Positions 14,866 to 16,087 of a stretch of 16,087 nt of DNA are shown here, piece after piece. The position numbers were made by a program, and so were the translations under genes. This DNA comes from JBOHHM01 sp050725495 (GTDB lineage Bacteria > Pseudomonadota > Gammaproteobacteria > Burkholderiales > Burkholderiaceae_C), in contig JBOHHM010000081.1 of the NCBI GenBank assembly GCA_050725495.1, forward strand, positions 1 to 16,087. The letters are read 5' to 3'. Positions within the stretch are counted from its first letter, which is position 1, and every line of letters begins with the position of its first letter. The notes below the pieces were generated by a model. It made no database searches, was not told the DNA's origin, and worked only from the letters and a program-made list of their open reading frames with translations.

Positions 14866-16087
14866 ATGGGTGAAGCTGACGAACCGAAGAAGACCCCGCT
14901 GGCGCAGGCCAGCGCGGACGCGAAGGTGGCCGACACGATGGGCGGGCGAATGCACGTGCGCTGGGACGAGACAGCGCAGGCCACACCGCGCGGACAGATC
15001 GTGTTCTTTGCCGAGTTCCTGGCCACGGCGGGCGTGTTCGACCGCTGGGTACAGGCCTGTCCCTTGCACTACAGCAACCCCAACGCTTCGCGCTCGCGCG
15101 ACGTGCTGGGCACGCTGATGCTGGGCATCCTGGCCGGCAGCAAGCGCGCCTCGCACATTGCCGGCGTCCGAGGCGACGCGGTGGCGGCCAAGGCCCTGGG
15201 CCTGCGAGGCATGGTCAGCGAAGACTCGGTTCGCCGCGCGCTCAAGGCGATGGAGCCCGCGGCCAGCGAGCCATGGATGCGTGGGGCGTTGATGGCCAGC
15301 GTGCGCGATGCGCTGGAGCGACCCTGGGTGCTGGACCTGAACGCCACGATCAAGCCGCTGTACGGCCGCCGGGAAGGTGCCCAGGTGGGCTACAACCTGC
15401 ACAAGCCCGGGCGGCCCAGCCATGTATGGCACACGTTCTGGGTGGGCAATCTGCGCCGGGCGCTTGATGCAGTCCTGAGTTCGGGCAAGCAGCACACCTC
15501 GGGGCATGCCAAGGCGGCGATGGCGCGGCTGCTCGACGAACTGGGCGACAAGGCCCCGGCGCTGGTGCGAGGCGACTGCGGCTATGGCGTTGATGCCATC
15601 ATCGAAGTGTGCGAGCAGCGCGACCTGCCCTACCTGCTGCGGCTGCGCAAGACGGCCAACGTCAAGCGGCTGATCCAGCGGCTGTTGCGGCGCGAGGACT
15701 GGACGCGCGCCAGCGAGGCCAGCCAGGGCTGGCAGGCCATCGAGGACGATTTGCGCTTGAGCGGCTGGAGCCGAGCACGGCGCGTGGTGGTGCTGCGTCG
15801 ACGCATCCGGCACGACATTGCGCTGACGGCCAGCAGGCGCGGCAAGGACGACGATCAGCTCGTTCTGGCGCTGTCGCATGATGAGGTGCAGGACAACGCG
15901 CAGGTCTGGGAATACACGATGCTGGTGACCAACGCCCAGTACGACATCGCCGCCATCGGCCAGCTCTACCGCGACCGCTGCGATTGCGAGAACGGGTTCG
16001 ACGAGCTGAAAAACCAGTGGGGCTGGGGCGGCTTCACCATGCACCGCAGCCAGATCGCGGCGCGCGCCGTGGCGCTGGTCTACAACT
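14866..16087 (+). CDS. IS1380-like (IS4 superfamily) transposase, 3' end outside window
   Basis: The frame is open from the ATG at 14866 to the window edge, 407 codons. It is a DDE transposase: the first strand is WVLDLNATIKPLYGRREGAQVGYN (Asn where I expect the catalytic Asp), followed by KPGRPSH; the second acid is in VRGDCGYG (about residue 229); and YRDRCDCENGFDELK is an exact Y-(2)-R-(3)-E-(6)-K signature. The motif pattern matches IS1380-type proteins annotated in Burkholderiales. The missing end should be short, as the sequence stops near the usual ALVYNWW region. The left inverted repeat must lie between about 14785 and 14865 but cannot be fixed without the right end. Activity is uncertain because of the D-to-N change. 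Confidence 0.85.
   Translation, partial: MGEADEPKKTPLAQASADAKVADTMGGRMHVRWDETAQATPRGQIVFFAEFLATAGVFDRWVQACPLHYSNPNASRSRDVLGTLMLGILAGSKRASHIAGVRGDAVAAKALGLRGMVSEDSVRRALKAMEPAASEPWMRGALMASVRDALERPWVLDLNATIKPLYGRREGAQVGYNLHKPGRPSHVWHTFWVGNLRRALDAVLSSGKQHTSGHAKAAMARLLDELGDKAPALVRGDCGYGVDAIIEVCEQRDLPYLLRLRKTANVKRLIQRLLRREDWTRASEASQGWQAIEDDLRLSGWSRARRVVVLRRRIRHDIALTASRRGKDDDQLVLALSHDEVQDNAQVWEYTMLVTNAQYDIAAIGQLYRDRCDCENGFDELKNQWGWGGFTMHRSQIAARAVALVYN

Noticed and set aside
14863..16044. Minus-strand open frame opposite the IS1380-like gene
   Set aside because: It is antisense to a transposase with clear motifs. Only the part below 14862 carries a plausible family match (IS701-like) and is kept as a separate fragment.

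Overview
The window looks like a high-GC betaproteobacterial chromosome, most likely Comamonadaceae (Polaromonas/Rhodoferax/Variovorax-type). That placement is inferred from protein character, gene order and short dispersed GCTAY-N7-ATAGC palindromes, not from a search. About 12.6 kb of compact housekeeping DNA is followed by about 3.5 kb that looks like the edge of an integrated element filled with transposon debris.

Region 1 (1-3068, + strand) is the distal part of a urease operon. It holds the C-terminal two thirds of ureC (urease alpha subunit), then ureE, ureF and ureG, all joined by 1-4 nt start/stop overlaps. UreE ends in a histidine-rich nickel tail. A tRNA-Ser(UGA) gene on the minus strand (3142-3229) separates this from the next block.

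Region 2 (3244-7767, minus strand) is a tight five-gene run read right to left: a Ser/Thr protein kinase, a PP2C phosphatase (4-nt overlap), rph (RNase PH), rdgB (dITP/XTP pyrophosphatase) and hemW (heme chaperone). Region 3 (7858-12016, + strand) diverges from it: yicC, gmk, rpoZ, a strong intrinsic terminator, then a bifunctional RelA/SpoT (p)ppGpp synthetase/hydrolase. Guanylate kinase, omega and Rel are functionally linked through GTP and ppGpp. greB (12026-12580, minus) converges on rel.

Region 4 (12.6-16.1 kb) changes in character. Just upstream of greB lies the 3' portion of a tRNA-Arg(ACG) gene (anticodon loop through CCA) with its terminator but no 5' half. This is the signature left when an element integrates into a tRNA 3' end. 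Next come AGTCCCC direct repeats, a 20-bp palindrome, a possible 54-aa ORF, a metallo-beta-lactamase-fold hydrolase (minus), an IS21-type terminus with an istB 3' remnant, an IS701-like transposase scrap, and an IS1380-like transposase that runs off the right edge. The putative element's other boundary, and presumably the intact tRNA-Arg, lie outside the window. No CRISPR array or rRNA was seen, and I did not find a clearly new multi-gene system. The most informative unexplained structures are the tRNA-fragment junction and the three-copy palindrome family, which invades coding sequence.
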